From NCBI RefSeq assembly GCF_900460065.1, contig NZ_UAVD01000048.1:1-64000 (forward strand): a stretch of 64,000 bases of DNA, given 5' to 3'. Numbering within the stretch: the stretch's first letter is position 1; every line of letters begins with the position of its first letter. The notes beneath the pieces were generated by a model. That model was not told the origin of the DNA. It searched no databases and saw only the letters and a list, made by a program, of their open reading frames with translations. Shown in pieces: positions 35,471-44,900 of the stretch. This stretch comes from Streptomyces griseus (GTDB lineage: Bacteria; Actinomycetota; Actinomycetes; Streptomycetales; Streptomycetaceae). The translations under genes and the position numbers were made by a program.

Positions 35471-36633
35471 CCGCCACGACCACGACCACCACACCGAACC
35501 CGGATCCGGCCGGCTCCCCCGGCCCGTCGAACCCGGTCGGTGATCCACCGCTCCTGGAGGTGCGGAACCTGACCGTCACGTACGGGGGCGGGGCCGACGC
35601 CGTCCCCGCCGTACGGGGGGTCGATCTGCGGGTGGAGGCCGGGCAGAAGCTCGGCATCGCCGGTGAGTCCGGCTGCGGGAAGTCGACGCTGGCCCTGGCT
35701 CTGCTCCGGCTCCTGCCCGCGACGGCGAAGCTGACCGGCGAGATCCTGCTCGACGGCGAGGACGTCCTGACCATGAAGTGGGGCCGCCTGCGAGCGGTCC
35801 GCTGGGCGGGCGCGTCGATCGTCTTCCAGGGCGCGATGCACTCGCTGAACGCCGTGCACCGGGTCGGGGACCAGATCGCGGAACCGATCCTGCTGCACAG
35901 CAAGGCCACCCCGGCCGCCGCCCGCCGGCGCGCCGGTGAGCTGCTGGAGCAGGTGGGCCTGCCGGCCGCCCGCGCGCAGGCGTACCCGCACGAGCTGTCC
36001 GGCGGGCAGCGCCAGCGCGTGATGATCGCGATGGCGCTCGCCTGCGATCCGCGGCTGATCGTGGCGGACGAGCCGACGACCGCGCTGGACGTGATGATCC
36101 AGGCGCAGATCCTGCGTCTGATCGAGCAGCTGGTGTCCGACCAGAACGTCGGCCTGATCATGATCAGTCACGACCTCGCGGTGCTCGCCGACACCTGCGA
36201 CCGGCTCTCGGTGATGTACGCGGGCCGGGTCGTGGAGGAGGGCCCGGCGGCGGAGGTGTACACGGACGCCCGTCACCCGTACGGCAAGGCGCTCTCCGCC
36301 GCTTTCCCGAGGATCGGGGACCTCTCCTCCCGGCACGCCCCGCGCGGTCTGCCGGGAGACCCGCCGGACCCCGCGGCGCTGCCGGGCGGCTGTACGTTCC
36401 ATCCGCGCTGCCCGGTGGCGCTGGACGTCTGCGCCACCGAGGACCAGGAGCTGCGGGGAGCCGGGGGTGGGCGCCGGGCCGCCTGCGTCCTGGTGGACGC
36501 GGACGCGGCGCCCGTGGACGGCGCCCGGCCCGCTGCCGAGGGAGCCCGTGCGGAGGGGGCGGGGCCCGACGCCGAGAGCGCACACGCGGACGGCGCACAG
36601 TCCGGGGACGACGAAGCAAGGAGCACCCCTTGA
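35467..36633 (+). CDS. peptide-type ABC transporter ATPase (DppD/OppD family)
   Basis: A 388-residue ATPase. Walker A GESGCGKS is at 66-73, signature LSGGQRQR and Walker B LIVADEPTTALD follow, then the oligopeptide C-domain with the Cys motif CTFHPRCP. The tail is an Ala/Glu/Gly-rich stretch not usual in the family. The start is a TTG that overlaps the previous stop (TTGA); the nearest alternative would lose the coupling. Confidence 0.92.
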   Translation: MTATTTTTTPNPDPAGSPGPSNPVGDPPLLEVRNLTVTYGGGADAVPAVRGVDLRVEAGQKLGIAGESGCGKSTLALALLRLLPATAKLTGEILLDGEDVLTMKWGRLRAVRWAGASIVFQGAMHSLNAVHRVGDQIAEPILLHSKATPAAARRRAGELLEQVGLPAARAQAYPHELSGGQRQRVMIAMALACDPRLIVADEPTTALDVMIQAQILRLIEQLVSDQNVGLIMISHDLAVLADTCDRLSVMYAGRVVEEGPAAEVYTDARHPYGKALSAAFPRIGDLSSRHAPRGLPGDPPDPAALPGGCTFHPRCPVALDVCATEDQELRGAGGGRRAACVLVDADAAPVDGARPAAEGARAEGAGPDAESAHADGAQSGDDEARSTP

Positions 36634-37667
36634 GCACCACGCCCCCTGTCAGCACCACGGCCCTCCTCAGCGCCGAGGCGCTGAAGGTCGCGTTCCCCGG
36701 CCGGCGCGGGGCCGCCACCGCCCGCGCCGTCGACGGGGTCGACCTGGACATCCGGCCCGGCGAGATCGTCGCGCTGGTCGGCGAGTCCGGCTGCGGCAAG
36801 ACGACGCTCGCCCGGTCCCTGCTCGGCCTGGTCCCGCCCACCTCGGGCCGGGTCACCTTCGGCGGCGCCCCGCTCGACTACACGGGCCGGGCCCTGAAGG
36901 CGTACCGCAAGCGCGTACAGCTGGTCCTCCAGGACCCCAGCGGCTCGCTCAACCCCCGGCACACGGTGTACGACGCGGTGGCCGAGGGCCTGCGCATCCA
37001 CAGGTACGCGGGCGACGAGCGGGCGGCCGTCTCGGAGGCCCTCTCCCGGGCCGGCCTGCGTCCGCCGGAACGGTTCTTCCTGCGCTTTCCGCACGAGTTG
37101 TCGGGCGGTCAGCGCCAGCGGGTCGTGATCGCCGGGGCGCTGGTGCTGGAGCCGGAGCTGATCGTCGCCGACGAGCCGGTGGCCTCGCTGGACGCGTCGG
37201 TACGGGGCGAGATCCTGGCGCTCCTGCTGCGCCTGCGGGACGAGCTGGGGCTCTCGGCGCTGGTGGTCACCCATGACCTGGGGCTCGCCTGGAACATCGC
37301 GGACCGGGTGGCCGTGATGTATCTGGGCCGGATCGTCGAGACGGGCCCGGTCGAGCAACTGCTCACGGCCCCTCAGCACCCGTACACCCGGGCCCTGCTG
37401 TCCGTCCTCCCGGAGGCGCAGGGCGAACCGGTGGTGCTGGCGGGCGAGCCGCCGGACCCCTCGAAGGTGCCTTCCGGCTGCCGGTTCCACGTCCGCTGCC
37501 AGGTCCTGGCCTCGGGTGAGGCGGAGCGGGCGGGCGTGGCGGAGTCCTGCCGCACGGTGGATCTGCCGGTGCTGAACGGGGCCGGGGAGGCGCAGGTGGC
37601 CTGCCACTGGGCGGCGGCCCGCGCCGGGGAGAGCGGGGGCGGGTCCGCCGATGCACCGCTGACCTGA
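36630..37667 (+). CDS. peptide-type ABC transporter ATPase (DppF/OppF family)
   Basis: A 345-residue second ATPase. Walker A GESGCGKT is at 51-58, signature LSGGQRQR and Walker B LIVADEPVASLD follow, and the C-domain has CRFHVRCQ. The TTG start overlaps the DppD-type stop (TTGA) and has AAGGAG upstream. It completes a binding protein, two permeases and two ATPases in one operon. The importer is of the di-/oligopeptide or nickel family, and its substrate cannot be read from sequence. Confidence 0.93.
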   Translation: MSTTPPVSTTALLSAEALKVAFPGRRGAATARAVDGVDLDIRPGEIVALVGESGCGKTTLARSLLGLVPPTSGRVTFGGAPLDYTGRALKAYRKRVQLVLQDPSGSLNPRHTVYDAVAEGLRIHRYAGDERAAVSEALSRAGLRPPERFFLRFPHELSGGQRQRVVIAGALVLEPELIVADEPVASLDASVRGEILALLLRLRDELGLSALVVTHDLGLAWNIADRVAVMYLGRIVETGPVEQLLTAPQHPYTRALLSVLPEAQGEPVVLAGEPPDPSKVPSGCRFHVRCQVLASGEAERAGVAESCRTVDLPVLNGAGEAQVACHWAAARAGESGGGSADAPLT

Positions 37668-37809
37668 GGCCGGTGGACCTCAGCGGGTCCGGTAACGGGC
37701 GTGGATCAGCCCGCTCGCGGTGGCTTTCGGCGGTCCCGCGGATGATGACCGCCGCCCCCGCGGAACTCATCGGTCGGCATGCGCCGGCTCCCTGCCGCGA
37801 CAGACTGCG

Positions 37810-37847
37810 AAGAGTTCTTCGCGAAGAACCCTTCGCGAAGAACTCTT
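37810..37847. promoter_or_regulatory. palindromic operator upstream of the ArsR-type regulator
   Basis: A 17-bp perfect inverted repeat around AACC (37827-37830): left arm 37810-37826 and right arm 37831-37847. Inside it is a perfect 16-bp palindrome GTTCTTCGCGAAGAAC (37814-37829) and the direct repeat TTCGCGAAGAAC (37818-37829, 37832-37843). It ends 21 bp before the regulator start and overlaps its likely -35, so autorepression is expected. Confidence 0.8.
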
Positions 37848-37854
37848 TGCGGTC

Positions 37855-37860
37855 TAGAGT
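37855..37860 (+). promoter_or_regulatory. -10 box of a probably leaderless promoter
   Basis: TAGAGT ends 7 nt before the ATG at 37868, the spacing that puts the transcript start on or next to the start codon. No Shine-Dalgarno precedes this ATG, which fits a leaderless mRNA. No clear -35 stands 17-18 bp upstream; the palindromic operator lies there instead. Confidence 0.65.
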
Positions 37861-37867
37861 CTGCCGC

Positions 37868-38503
37868 ATGACCCACACCACCCCGCACCCTTCCGACGAC
37901 CCGTCACTGGACGAGGGATCGGTCGTCCTGGACGCCAAGGGGCTGCGCGCCATGGCGCATCCGGTCCGCGTGCAGGTGGTCGGGCTGCTGCGGAGGCACG
38001 GCCCGTCCACGGCCACCAGGCTCGCGGAGCGGCTGGGGGTGAACTCCGGTACGGCCAGTTACCACCTGCGTCAGCTCGGCGCGGCGGGCTTCGTCGAGGA
38101 GGACACGGAACGCGGCAACGGCCGCGAGCGCTGGTGGCGTTCGGTGCACCGGTCGACCTGGTTCAACGACCCGGAACTGGCCGACCGGGAACCGGAGGCC
38201 GCCCTCGCCTACCAGCAGTCCGTCGCCTCCATCTACTCGCTGCGCACCCGGCAGACACTGAACGAGCTCCGGACGATGCCCCGCGCCTGGCGGGAGAGGT
38301 TCGATCTGAGCGACTGGGCACTGCGCCTCACCCCCGAGGAAACCGCCGCGCTCTACCAGGAGTTGGGAGACGTCATCGGTCGCTACCGACGGGACACCCC
38401 GGAGAACGCGGCGACCGCCCCGGCGGGGGCGGAGCGCGTGGGCCTCATCACGCACATCCTGCCCGAGCTGAACACGCCCGCCCCGGAAGAAGAGGCGCCG
38501 TGA
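37868..38503 (+). CDS. ArsR-type winged-helix transcriptional regulator
   Basis: A 211-residue DNA-binding protein. The winged helix at about 15-80 (LRAMAHPVRVQVVGLLRRHGP, ATRLAERLGVNSGTASYHLRQL with recognition helix SGTASYHL) is followed by a helical C-terminal half with WRERFDLSDWALRLTPEE. No metal-binding Cys cluster is visible, so it is an ArsR/HTH_20-type repressor with a non-metal effector. It overlaps the MFS gene by GTGA. It probably represses itself and the exporter through the palindrome just upstream. Confidence 0.9.
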   Translation: MTHTTPHPSDDPSLDEGSVVLDAKGLRAMAHPVRVQVVGLLRRHGPSTATRLAERLGVNSGTASYHLRQLGAAGFVEEDTERGNGRERWWRSVHRSTWFNDPELADREPEAALAYQQSVASIYSLRTRQTLNELRTMPRAWRERFDLSDWALRLTPEETAALYQELGDVIGRYRRDTPENAATAPAGAERVGLITHILPELNTPAPEEEAP

Positions 38504-39819
38504 CGCAAGCAGGGCCGGCCCTGTCGGACAAGCGGTCCTTACGGCCGCTGGCCGGGGTGCTGGCCGCCATCGCCGCTTCCGTGACCGGCACCCGGATCTC
38601 CCTGATCGCCCTCCCCTGGTTCGTCCTCGTCACCACGGGCAGCGCCACCCGGACCGGGCTGGTCGCCTTCTGCGAGATGGCTCCGTACGTCCTGGTCAAG
38701 GCGTTGTCCGGCCCGCTGGTGGACCGGACGGGTCCCCGGACCGTCTCCTGGACCACGGACCTGGCGAGCGCTGCCGCCGCCGCGTCGATCCCCCTGCTGC
38801 ACACCCTGGATCTGCTGTCCTTCCCCGTCCTGCTGGGCCTGGTCGCGGTGATCGGTGCCGCTCGGGGCCCGGGCGACCTGGCAAAAGAGGTCATGGTCCC
38901 GGAGGCCGCGGAGCGCGCCGGAACACCTCTGGAGCGGGCCATGGGCCTCTCCGGCGTGATCGAGCGGCTGGCCGCCACCATCGGCCCGGCGGCGGGCGGC
39001 GCCCTCGTGGCGCTGCTCGGCCCCATGACGGGTCTGGCCGTCAACGCGGGCTGCTTCGTCCTCGGTTCGGTGATCGTCGCCGTCGCGCTGCCGCGCGGCA
39101 CGGGGCGTCCGGCCGTGGACCCGTCAGCACCTGCCGACGCCCGGGAACCGGGCTACTGGCGGCGGTTCGGCGAGGGCTTCACCTTCCTGCGCGGCGAGCC
39201 GTTGCTGCTCGCCGTCATCGTCGTGGTCGGGATCACCAACCTGCTGGACGCCGCGCTGACCACCCTCATGGTCCCTGTCTGGGCCGAGGAGTCGGGGAAC
39301 GGCCCGGCGGCAATCGGCCTGGTGAGCACGGCGTTGGGGGCCGCCGCGGTCGGCGGGAGCCTCATCGCGGCGATGGCCGCCCACCGGCTGCCCCGCAGAG
39401 CGGTCTTCCTCCTCGGGTTCCTGCTGGCGGGGGCCCCGAGGTTCCTGGTCCTCGCGGTGGACGCGCCCCTGTCCGTGGTGCTGGCCGTCTTCGCCGTCAG
39501 CGGGTTCGGGGCCGGGTTCATCAACCCCGTCCTGGGTGCCGTGCTCGTCGAACGGGTGCCGCGCCGGATGCTGGGCCGGGTCAACGCCCTCGGGGACTCG
39601 CTGGCCTGGTCCGGCATCCCGCTCGGCGGGCTGCTCGCCGGGGCGGCGGTGACGGCCGTCGGGCTGACTCCGGTGCTGCTCGCCTGCGGGGCCGCCTACT
39701 TCCTCACCACCACCCTGGCCGGGCTGCGGCCCGAGTGGCGGGCCATGGACCGCTCCCGCGAGGACCGCGCACCGCAGGAGGGGGCAGCCGTTCGGGACGG
39801 CGCGAAGACGGTGCCCTGA
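38500..39819 (+). CDS. MFS transporter (probable exporter)
   Basis: A 439-residue major facilitator with about 12 transmembrane helices. It resembles the MFS_3/enterobactin-exporter-like type: RISLIALPWFVLVTTGSATRTG at the start, an A-like motif region SGPLVDRTGPRTVS and a central loop before FLRGEPLLLAV. Coupling to the ArsR-type gene suggests an inducible drug or toxic-metabolite efflux pair. Its stop abuts the convergent XdhC stop with no spacer. Substrate unknown. Confidence 0.9.
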   Translation: MTQAGPALSDKRSLRPLAGVLAAIAASVTGTRISLIALPWFVLVTTGSATRTGLVAFCEMAPYVLVKALSGPLVDRTGPRTVSWTTDLASAAAAASIPLLHTLDLLSFPVLLGLVAVIGAARGPGDLAKEVMVPEAAERAGTPLERAMGLSGVIERLAATIGPAAGGALVALLGPMTGLAVNAGCFVLGSVIVAVALPRGTGRPAVDPSAPADAREPGYWRRFGEGFTFLRGEPLLLAVIVVVGITNLLDAALTTLMVPVWAEESGNGPAAIGLVSTALGAAAVGGSLIAAMAAHRLPRRAVFLLGFLLAGAPRFLVLAVDAPLSVVLAVFAVSGFGAGFINPVLGAVLVERVPRRMLGRVNALGDSLAWSGIPLGGLLAGAAVTAVGLTPVLLACGAAYFLTTTLAGLRPEWRAMDRSREDRAPQEGAAVRDGAKTVP

Positions 39820-40950
39820 TCACCGCGTGCCGGTCGGTCCGCCGGGGTGGTGGATCGTCCCCGTCAGCTCACCGAGCGGCCGGCCCGTGCCGCCCCAGCG
39901 GTGCTGGATGATCTCGGCGGCGATCGAGACCGCCGTCTCCTGGGGCGTACGGGCTCCGAGGTCGAGGCCCACCGGCGAGGCGAGGCGGGAGAGAGCCGCC
40001 TCGTCCGCCCCCGCCCCGCGCAGCCGGGCGAGCCGGTCGTGGTGGGTGCGGCGGCTGCCCATCACCCCGATGTACGCGGCGGGCGTGCGCAGGGCCGCGA
40101 GGAGGAGCGGCACGTCGAACTTGGGGTCGTGGGTGAGGACGCAGATCACCGTGCGGGCGTCGACCTCGGTGGACTCCAGGTAGGTGTGCGGCCAGGCGCG
40201 CACCACCTCGTCGGCCGTGGGGAAGCGCTCGCGGGTGGCGAAGGCGGGGCGGGCGTCGCAGACGGTGACCCGGTAGCCGAGGAACGAGCCGATGCGGGCG
40301 GTGGCGGCCGCGTGGTCGATCGCGCCGAAGACGAGCATGCGGGGCGGCGGGGCGTACGTCCGGATGAAGACGGCCACCTCCTGCATCCGGCGCTCGCCGT
40401 GCGCCCCGTACCACTGGATCGCCGTGCGGCCCTGGGAGAGCAGGCCGCGGGCGTCGTCGGTGACGGCGGCGTCGAGCCCTCCGGAGCCGAGCGTGCCGAC
40501 GGTGGGCCCGTCCCCGGTGGGCCGGACGACGCGTCGGGCCCCGGCCTCCGCCGGGCCGGACAGGACGGTGGCCTCGGCCACCGGACGGTCCGCGGCGATC
40601 AGGTCCAGCAGGGCGCCGAGATCCGCCCGTTCGGCTGCGGAGACATACGCGCGCACCAGCACCTCGATCGTGCCGCCGCACGTCAGGCCGACGCCGAACG
40701 CCTCGTCGTCGCTGATCCCGTACGCCACCACCCGCGGTCCCGCCCCGGCGAGCGCCTCGCGGGCGACCTCGTACAGATCGCCCTCGACGCAACCGCCGGA
40801 GACGCTGCCGAGCACGGCGCCCGCCGCGTCGACGGCCATGACGGCACCCGGGTCGCGGGGCGCGCTGCCGTGCACGGCGACGACGGTCGCCAGGGCGACG
40901 GGGACGCCGTCGCGGCAGCGGGCACGGAGGTCGGGCAGGATGTCGCGCAC
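39820..40950 (-). CDS. XdhC/CoxI-family molybdoenzyme maturation protein
   Basis: A 376-residue protein with an N-terminal XdhC_CoxI domain (ALATVVAVHGSAPRDPGAVMAV, GSVSGGCVEGDLYE, LTCGGTIEVLV) and a C-terminal Rossmann domain (MLVFGAIDHAAATARIGSFLGY, YIGVMGSRRTHHDR). The family sulfurates and inserts molybdenum cofactor into xanthine dehydrogenase or CO dehydrogenase. No such enzyme is in the window, so its client must be elsewhere. GTG start at 40950. Its gene lies 49 bp downstream of ribF. Confidence 0.92.
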   Translation of the reverse strand: MRDILPDLRARCRDGVPVALATVVAVHGSAPRDPGAVMAVDAAGAVLGSVSGGCVEGDLYEVAREALAGAGPRVVAYGISDDEAFGVGLTCGGTIEVLVRAYVSAAERADLGALLDLIAADRPVAEATVLSGPAEAGARRVVRPTGDGPTVGTLGSGGLDAAVTDDARGLLSQGRTAIQWYGAHGERRMQEVAVFIRTYAPPPRMLVFGAIDHAAATARIGSFLGYRVTVCDARPAFATRERFPTADEVVRAWPHTYLESTEVDARTVICVLTHDPKFDVPLLLAALRTPAAYIGVMGSRRTHHDRLARLRGAGADEAALSRLASPVGLDLGARTPQETAVSIAAEIIQHRWGGTGRPLGELTGTIHHPGGPTGTR

Positions 40951-40999
40951 CCTGCCAGCATCCGCCGTCGCCGGGCCGGCCGCACCGCCGGCGGGTGCG

Positions 41000-41956
41000 T
41001 CAGTGGGTGAGGTCGTACGCGGCGGTCAGCTCGCTGGAGCGCTTCACATCGGCGGCCATGGCGACCAGCAGGTCGTCGATCGAGTCGAACTTCCGCATGC
41101 CCCGCACGTAGGCGAGGAAGTCGACGGCCACGTGCAGCCCGTACAGGTCCAGGTCGACGCGGCCGATCGCGTACGCCTCGACGGTCCGCTCGACGGCGTC
41201 GAACTGCGGGTTCGTGCCGACCGAGATCGCGGCCGGCATGGACTCGCCTGCCACCTCCAGCCAGCCGGCGTAGACGCCGTCGGCGGGGATCGCGGTGTGC
41301 GGCAGGGTCTCGACATTGGCCGTCGGGAAACCCAGCTCCCGGCCGCGCTGCGCGCCGCGCACCACGATGCCCTCGACCCGGTGCGGGCGGCCGAGGATCT
41401 CGGCGGCCCCGGCGACGTCGCCCTCGGCGATCAGCCGCCGGGTGAGCGTCGAGGAGAACGGCTGTCCGCCGCCCGCCTCGCCGGTGACGTACAGGTCGAT
41501 GACCTCGACGGTGTAGTCGTAGGTGGCGCCCAGCTCGGTCAGGAGCGCGACGTTCCCCGCGGCCTTGTGGCCGAAGCGGAAGTTGGGGCCCTCGATGACG
41601 GCCTTCGCGTGCAGCCGGTCGACGAGGACCTTCGCGATGAAGTCGGCGGGCGACAGCTTGGAGAACTCCGCGGTGAACGGCAGGATCAGCACGGCGTCCA
41701 CCCCCAGCTCCGCCATCAGTTCCGCACGGCGGTGGTGCGGGGCGAGCAGCGGCGGGTGGCTGCCGGGGCGGACGACCTCGCTCGGGTGCGGGTCGAAGGT
41801 GACCACGACGGACGGGACGCCCAGCTCACGGGCGCGTTCGACGGCCCGGCCGATGATCAGCTGGTGTCCGCGGTGCACGCCGTCGTAGGAGCCGATGGTG
41901 ACGACGCTGCGTCCCCAGTCCTGGGGGATGTCCTCCAAGCCACGCCAGCGCTGCAC
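41000..41956 (-). CDS. ribF: bifunctional riboflavin kinase / FAD synthetase
   Basis: Makes FMN then FAD. Of 318 residues, the N-terminal FAD synthetase carries the nucleotidyltransferase motif GSYDGVHRGHQ and the C-terminal riboflavin kinase has GRELGFPTANV and YAGWLEV. GTG at 41956 follows GAGGAG by 8 nt and gives VQRWRGLEDIPQDWG, the conserved opening; a longer in-frame version has 24 extra residues. It follows truB's operon side but is separated from it by the 3.5-kb fusion gene. Confidence 0.95.
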   Translation of the reverse strand: MQRWRGLEDIPQDWGRSVVTIGSYDGVHRGHQLIIGRAVERARELGVPSVVVTFDPHPSEVVRPGSHPPLLAPHHRRAELMAELGVDAVLILPFTAEFSKLSPADFIAKVLVDRLHAKAVIEGPNFRFGHKAAGNVALLTELGATYDYTVEVIDLYVTGEAGGGQPFSSTLTRRLIAEGDVAGAAEILGRPHRVEGIVVRGAQRGRELGFPTANVETLPHTAIPADGVYAGWLEVAGESMPAAISVGTNPQFDAVERTVEAYAIGRVDLDLYGLHVAVDFLAYVRGMRKFDSIDDLLVAMAADVKRSSELTAAYDLTH

Positions 41957-41999
41957 TGTGACCGCTCCTCGCCCGAACCTGTGTACGTGTGTATGTCGA

Positions 42000-44900
42000 T
42001 TACGCAGGTCTAAGACTGCCATGCTCACGTCCCGCCGCCTGCATCGGCATCGGCATCGACGGGCGTGATGTCTCCAACGCCTCGACCGTGCGCCGGGCGC
42101 TCGGCCCCACGACCGCCGCCCACTCCTGCGGGGCGTCGGCCAGCCAGCGGGTGACGAGCGCGGCGAATCCGGGCACGTCGCGGGCGAGCTCGACCAGCCC
42201 CCGGTCGAAGCGGGCGGCGCCCTCGGGGGTGCGGACCAGCAGCATCCCGGTGCGGTGGACGAGTGCGCGGGTGCGGATCTCCGGGCGGCGCTCCGAGCCC
42301 TCGGCGGCGGCCCGGAGCAGGGCCTCCAGGACGTCCGGGTCCCGCCCGGTGACCTGCTCGAACTCCAGCAGGACCTCCAGCAGCTCCGCCCGCAGCGGCC
42401 GGGAGTCGGCGCTGCCGGGCCCGGCGAGGACCCCGGCGAGCGCGGCGCGCACCGGTGGGGGCGCGGGCCGGTCCCGCAGCAGTCCGGTCACCAGGGGCAG
42501 CAGGAGTGCCCGGGCGGCCGGTCCGTGCTCCAGGCGGAGGTCGACGTACTCGGCGGCGTGCGTGCCGTCCTCGGGATGGGCGTCGATGTACTCGCGTACG
42601 AGTCCGGCGACGTGCAGCGCGAGTGCGGGCGTGTCGAGGCCGGCCAGGCCCCGCAGCACCGCTCCCGCGTCCTCCCCGGGGCGGGCGAGGCGGGCGCGGA
42701 GAGCGGCGAGGACCGGCTCCGGGTGGGCGGGGAACACCTCGGCGAGCAGTTCGACGGGGAGCCGGGGGTCTCCGGCGGCGAAGGCGCGCAGCGCCCCGGG
42801 CAGATGGGCCCTCCTGGCCACCGGGTCGCGGACGAGGAGGGAGAGGGCGGCGGCGTGCAGTTCGGCGTCCTCGGGGCGGTCCAGAAGCAGGAGGGCGGCG
42901 GAGCGCAGCAGGGCCCGGTCGCCCTCGGCGGTGACCCGCTGCTGGAGGAGTCCGGCGTAGCGGGCGGCGGCGGAGCGGCGGGCCGGCCGGTCCTCGTCAC
43001 GGGCCCAGCGCTCCACGGCCCGGCAGAGCGCGGTGGGCTCGTCCTCGGCGACGGCGAGGAGCAGCTCCCCGGCGCGCCGGTGCGGGGTGGCGATCAGCGC
43101 GTCGGTGAGGCCGTCGAGGTCCAGCTCGCGGCGGGCGTAGAGCAGGGCCTGCGCGGCGGCGGCGACCGTGGGGCGCAGGGGTACGTCCGGGGCGTCGGGG
43201 CCCACGAGCAGCGGGCGTTCGTCGGTGAACCAGCGGCAGAGCAGCGGCTGCACGGCCGGGGCGTCGAGGGCGAGGCGGCGGGCGACCGCGTCCAGATAGC
43301 GTTCGTCGCCGTCGGCGCGGGGCAGTCCGTCGGCGGGCACGAGACGGCGGAGCAGGTCGATCCGGTCCTCCTCGGGCAGCCGCAGCCGCCGCCAGAACCA
43401 GGGCCCGAACTCTCCGTACGCCCCGAGGCGGCCAGGGCCTTCCGGGGCGGCGGAGCGGCGGGTGATGCGTCCGGCGAGCACCCGCAGGACGCCGAGGTAG
43501 GGGCGGGCGTCGGGCACCCGCAGCAGGCTGCCGTTCAGCAGGTGGGCCGCCCACCAGGCGGCGTCCTCGTCGCGCGGGCCCGCGGCGGTCCACAGCCGGT
43601 CCAGCGCCTCGATCAGGTCGGCCATCCGGTGGGCGAGCGCGGCGGTGCCCTGGCGGCGGCCGAGGAGCACCATCGCCTGGATCACCGGTCCGATGCGGTG
43701 CCGGGGCACGGGCAGGCTGCGGGGTTCGCCGTCGGCGCGGGGGTGCGGCACCCGGCCCAGGCCGCCGCCGCCCCGGTGCCAGCGGTGCACCAGGGAGCGC
43801 AGGGCCGCGTCCAGGTCGAGGTGGGCGCCCTGCACCCAGTCGCCCAGCTCCTCGTGGGCGAAGCGGTAGCCCGCCCCGGCCGGGACGAGGAGTCCCTCGG
43901 TCAGGACGGCGGAGGCCCAGCCGGTGCGCCAGGGGAAGATCTCCTCGAACGCGGCCCGGTCCAGCTCGCCCTGGCCCGGGCCCAGACAGCGGCGGGCCGC
44001 CTCGTGGACCTGGCCCGCGACCCGGGCGGCGAGCCGGCGCACGGCGGCGCCGCGGGGCTGTTCACCGGCGGCGGCCGCGATCCGGACGGCGGCGCGCACG
44101 CACAGCAGGTCGAGGTGGGCACCGAAGACGTCCTCGGTGTCGGGCCGGCCCGGCACCCCGGGCGGCAGGGCCGCGCGGACCTCGGCGAGGAGCCGCAGGG
44201 TGAGCGGGTGCCGGTCGTGCCCGGGGGCGAGGGCGGCGGGCGGGATGCCGTGGGCTTCCTTGGCCCGCTCGGCCTGCTCGGGGGTGAGGTCGCCCAGGCG
44301 CAGGGCGGCCGGCAGTCTGCGGGCGGGGCGGGGCGGGCGGTGCAGGGCGCCCGCAGGGTAGAGGCCGCCCGCGGTCTCCCAGTGCTCGGGGCGGCAGGCC
44401 ACCACGAGCCGGACGCCCCGCTCCTCGAGCCAGACGGCGGTGCCCGCCGTCCAGTCGGCGAGCCGGTGGGCCAGCAGCGGCGGCATCTCCTCGGGGCCGT
44501 CGAGAACCACCAGGAGCGGCTGGCCGGCCTCGGCGGCGAGCCGGGCGACGCGCTCCGGGGTGGCCGTGCTCATGTCGCCTCGGGCGCCCGCCGCGGAGAC
44601 GATCCGGGCGGCGCGGGTGAGCGCGCGGTCCGCGGCGTCCGCGATCGAGGTGTCCTCGGCCAGCAGGTCCGCACCGCGCAGCCAGAGCGTGGGGGCGGGC
44701 GCCTCGCCGTCGGCGCGGCGGGCGGCGAGGGCGGCCAGCTCGGTGGTGCGGCCGGTGCCGGGCGCTCCGACGAGACCGAGGACCAGGCCCGTACCGGCGG
44801 CGAAGGCGGTGAGCTCGGCGTGGACGTCGGCGCGCTCGACGGGGGCGGTGCGGGCTCGCGGGCCGTCCGCCGAGCCGACGGAGGTGGCGGTGAGCTGGAG

